From NCBI GenBank assembly GCA_963966275.1, contig CAWZYQ010000086.1, positions 1-15,837 of the forward strand: DNA of 15,837 bases, written 5' to 3'. A program made the position numbers and the translations under genes. Position 1 is the stretch's first letter, and every line of letters starts with the position of its first letter. Shown here in pieces: positions 15,253 to 15,837 of this stretch. Under the pieces are notes generated by a model. It ran no database searches. It saw nothing but the letters and a program-made list of their open reading frames with translations, and was not told the DNA's origin. This stretch comes from UBA10427 sp003500135 (GTDB lineage Bacteria; Bacteroidota; Bacteroidia; Cytophagales; Cyclobacteriaceae).

Positions 15253-15283
15253 TTGTGCACATTGTACATTTTATTTAAATTTG
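15253..15283 (+). promoter_or_regulatory. Bacteroidota-type promoter of the Fur-family gene
   Basis: TTG at 15253-15255 and TAAATTTG at 15276-15283 match the TTG/TAnnTTTG consensus with 20-nt spacing. The -7 box ends 25 bp before the GTG start. The palindromes TGTGCACA (15254-15261) and TGTACA (15263-15268) lie between the boxes, where a bound regulator would block transcription. Confidence 0.65.
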
Positions 15284-15308
15284 ACAGTTCAATAAAACAG
15301 GGAGCACA

Positions 15309-15770
15309 GTGAAATTTGACCCGGAAAAATTTGAGGAGATAAAAACGTTATTCACCAGCTTTTTGGAAGAAAAGCAATTGAGGAAAACGCCAGAACGATT
15401 TGCTATTCTTGAAGAGATATATAGCAATGAAGGGCATTTTGATGTAGAATCACTCTATATCAATATGAAAAATAAGAACTACCGGGTGAGCCGTGCCACC
15501 GTGTATAATACACTTGATCTATTACTGGAATGTGACCTGGTGAAAAAACACCAGTTTGGAAAAAACCTTTCCCTGTATGAAAAGTCGTACGGCTACAGGC
15601 AGCATGATCATGTCATTTGCACAAAAACCGAACAGATTTTTGAGTTTTGTGACCCCAGGATCCAACAAATACAAAAATTGGTGGAAGATACTTTTGATTT
15701 TACGGTGACAAGCCACTCTTTATATTTTTATGGCTATCTCAATAAGTCTAAAGAGGAAAGCAAAAAATGA
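15309..15770 (+). CDS. Fur-family transcriptional regulator
   Basis: This 153-aa metal- or peroxide-responsive regulator has an N-terminal winged helix (about 15-92) with KTPERFAILEEIY, GHFDVESLY and the recognition helix region SRATVYNTLDLL. The C-terminal dimerisation domain contains QHDHVIC (98-104) and HSLYFYG (136-142), which keep the histidines of the regulatory metal site (His43, His99, His101, His136). The structural-zinc cysteines are missing: the first CxxC reads CTKT (104-107) and no CxxC occurs at the C-terminus, which ends in a lysine-rich tail. I believe this is typical of a Bacteroidota Fur subgroup. The start is GTG at 15309, supported by AGGGAG four bases upstream; no ATG fits. 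Whether it senses iron, zinc or peroxide cannot be read from the sequence. Confidence 0.92.
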   Translation: MKFDPEKFEEIKTLFTSFLEEKQLRKTPERFAILEEIYSNEGHFDVESLYINMKNKNYRVSRATVYNTLDLLLECDLVKKHQFGKNLSLYEKSYGYRQHDHVICTKTEQIFEFCDPRIQQIQKLVEDTFDFTVTSHSLYFYGYLNKSKEESKK

Positions 15771-15774
15771 GTAT

Positions 15775-15809
15775 AAACCCGGATTTTGCAATAGAAAATT
15801 TTCGGGTTT
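15775..15809 (+). terminator. Possible terminator hairpin after fur
   Basis: Arms AAACCCG (15775-15781) and CGGGTTT (15803-15809) pair, with an inner ATTTT/AAAAT stem (15783-15787 with 15795-15799) and a short T-run (15807-15810). It starts 4 bp after the fur stop. The T-tract is short and the stem is interrupted. It competes with the larger inverted repeat that overlaps it. Confidence 0.45.
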
Positions 15810-15834
15810 TAAACTAAATTTTCTATTGCAAAAT
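15783..15834. repeat. Perfect 19-bp inverted repeat at the right window edge
   Basis: ATTTTGCAATAGAAAATTT (15783-15801) is exactly complementary to 15816-15834, with a 14-nt loop at 15802-15815. The loop contains the right arm of the smaller terminator-like hairpin. The right flank is outside the window, so a wider repeat or downstream gene cannot be assessed. Confidence 0.85.
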
Positions 15835-15837
15835 GAC

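Overview
The window looks like a chromosomal segment of a Bacteroidota bacterium, most probably of the Cytophagales type. The evidence is the AT-rich intergenic DNA, promoters of the form TTG-N20-TAnnTTTG without classical -35/-10 boxes, mostly weak Shine-Dalgarno sites, a DUF1573 protein, a TPR-type histidine kinase with an SSHDIRGPL H-box, an RprX/RprY-like two-component pair, and a Fur homologue with a QHDH...EFCDPR C-terminal region. I see no tRNA, rRNA, insertion sequence, phage gene or CRISPR array.

Layout, left to right. (1) 1-2873, minus strand: a sodium-pumping oxaloacetate decarboxylase operon, gamma (90 aa), alpha with a fused biotin domain (625 aa), and beta (232 aa visible, cut by the window edge). 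(2) 3004-4951, minus strand: an OmpR-type response regulator and its histidine kinase, overlapping by 8 bp and reading toward the decarboxylase operon. The kinase diverges from a secreted DUF1573 protein (5082-5495, strong terminator at 5521-5553). The shared intergenic region carries three direct repeats of TTAACAA. (3) 5862-7707, plus strand: a decayed TPR/histidine-kinase pseudogene with at least two in-frame stops and three frameshifts. (4) 7738-8974, minus strand: recR, overlapped by an exported TPR plus zinc-ribbon protein. (5) 9143-12080, plus strand: an M23 peptidase, a 69-aa membrane protein and a membrane GAF/coiled-coil protein preceded by a 16-bp palindrome. (6) 12077-13363, minus strand: a secreted propeller-like protein with six Asp-box repeats, whose stop codon overlaps that of the GAF gene. 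(7) 13418-15124, minus strand: a tightly overlapping dcd-yidD-cobW/COG0523 operon. (8) 15309-15770, plus strand: a divergent Fur-family regulator with a good Bacteroidota promoter, followed at the window edge by two competing inverted repeats.

Most genes are ordinary housekeeping or envelope functions, and I do not see a clearly new multi-gene system. The best leads are regulatory: the repeats between the two-component system and DUF1573, the competing hairpins after fur, the palindrome before the GAF gene, and the palindrome-rich region between fur and the metallochaperone operon. Secondary leads are substitutions at conserved functional positions: the OadA HxH motif reads HGQ, the CobW G4 motif reads SKTG, the M23 HxH motif reads HLD, and Fur lacks its structural-zinc cysteines. 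Comparisons with family members are from memory; no database search was run.
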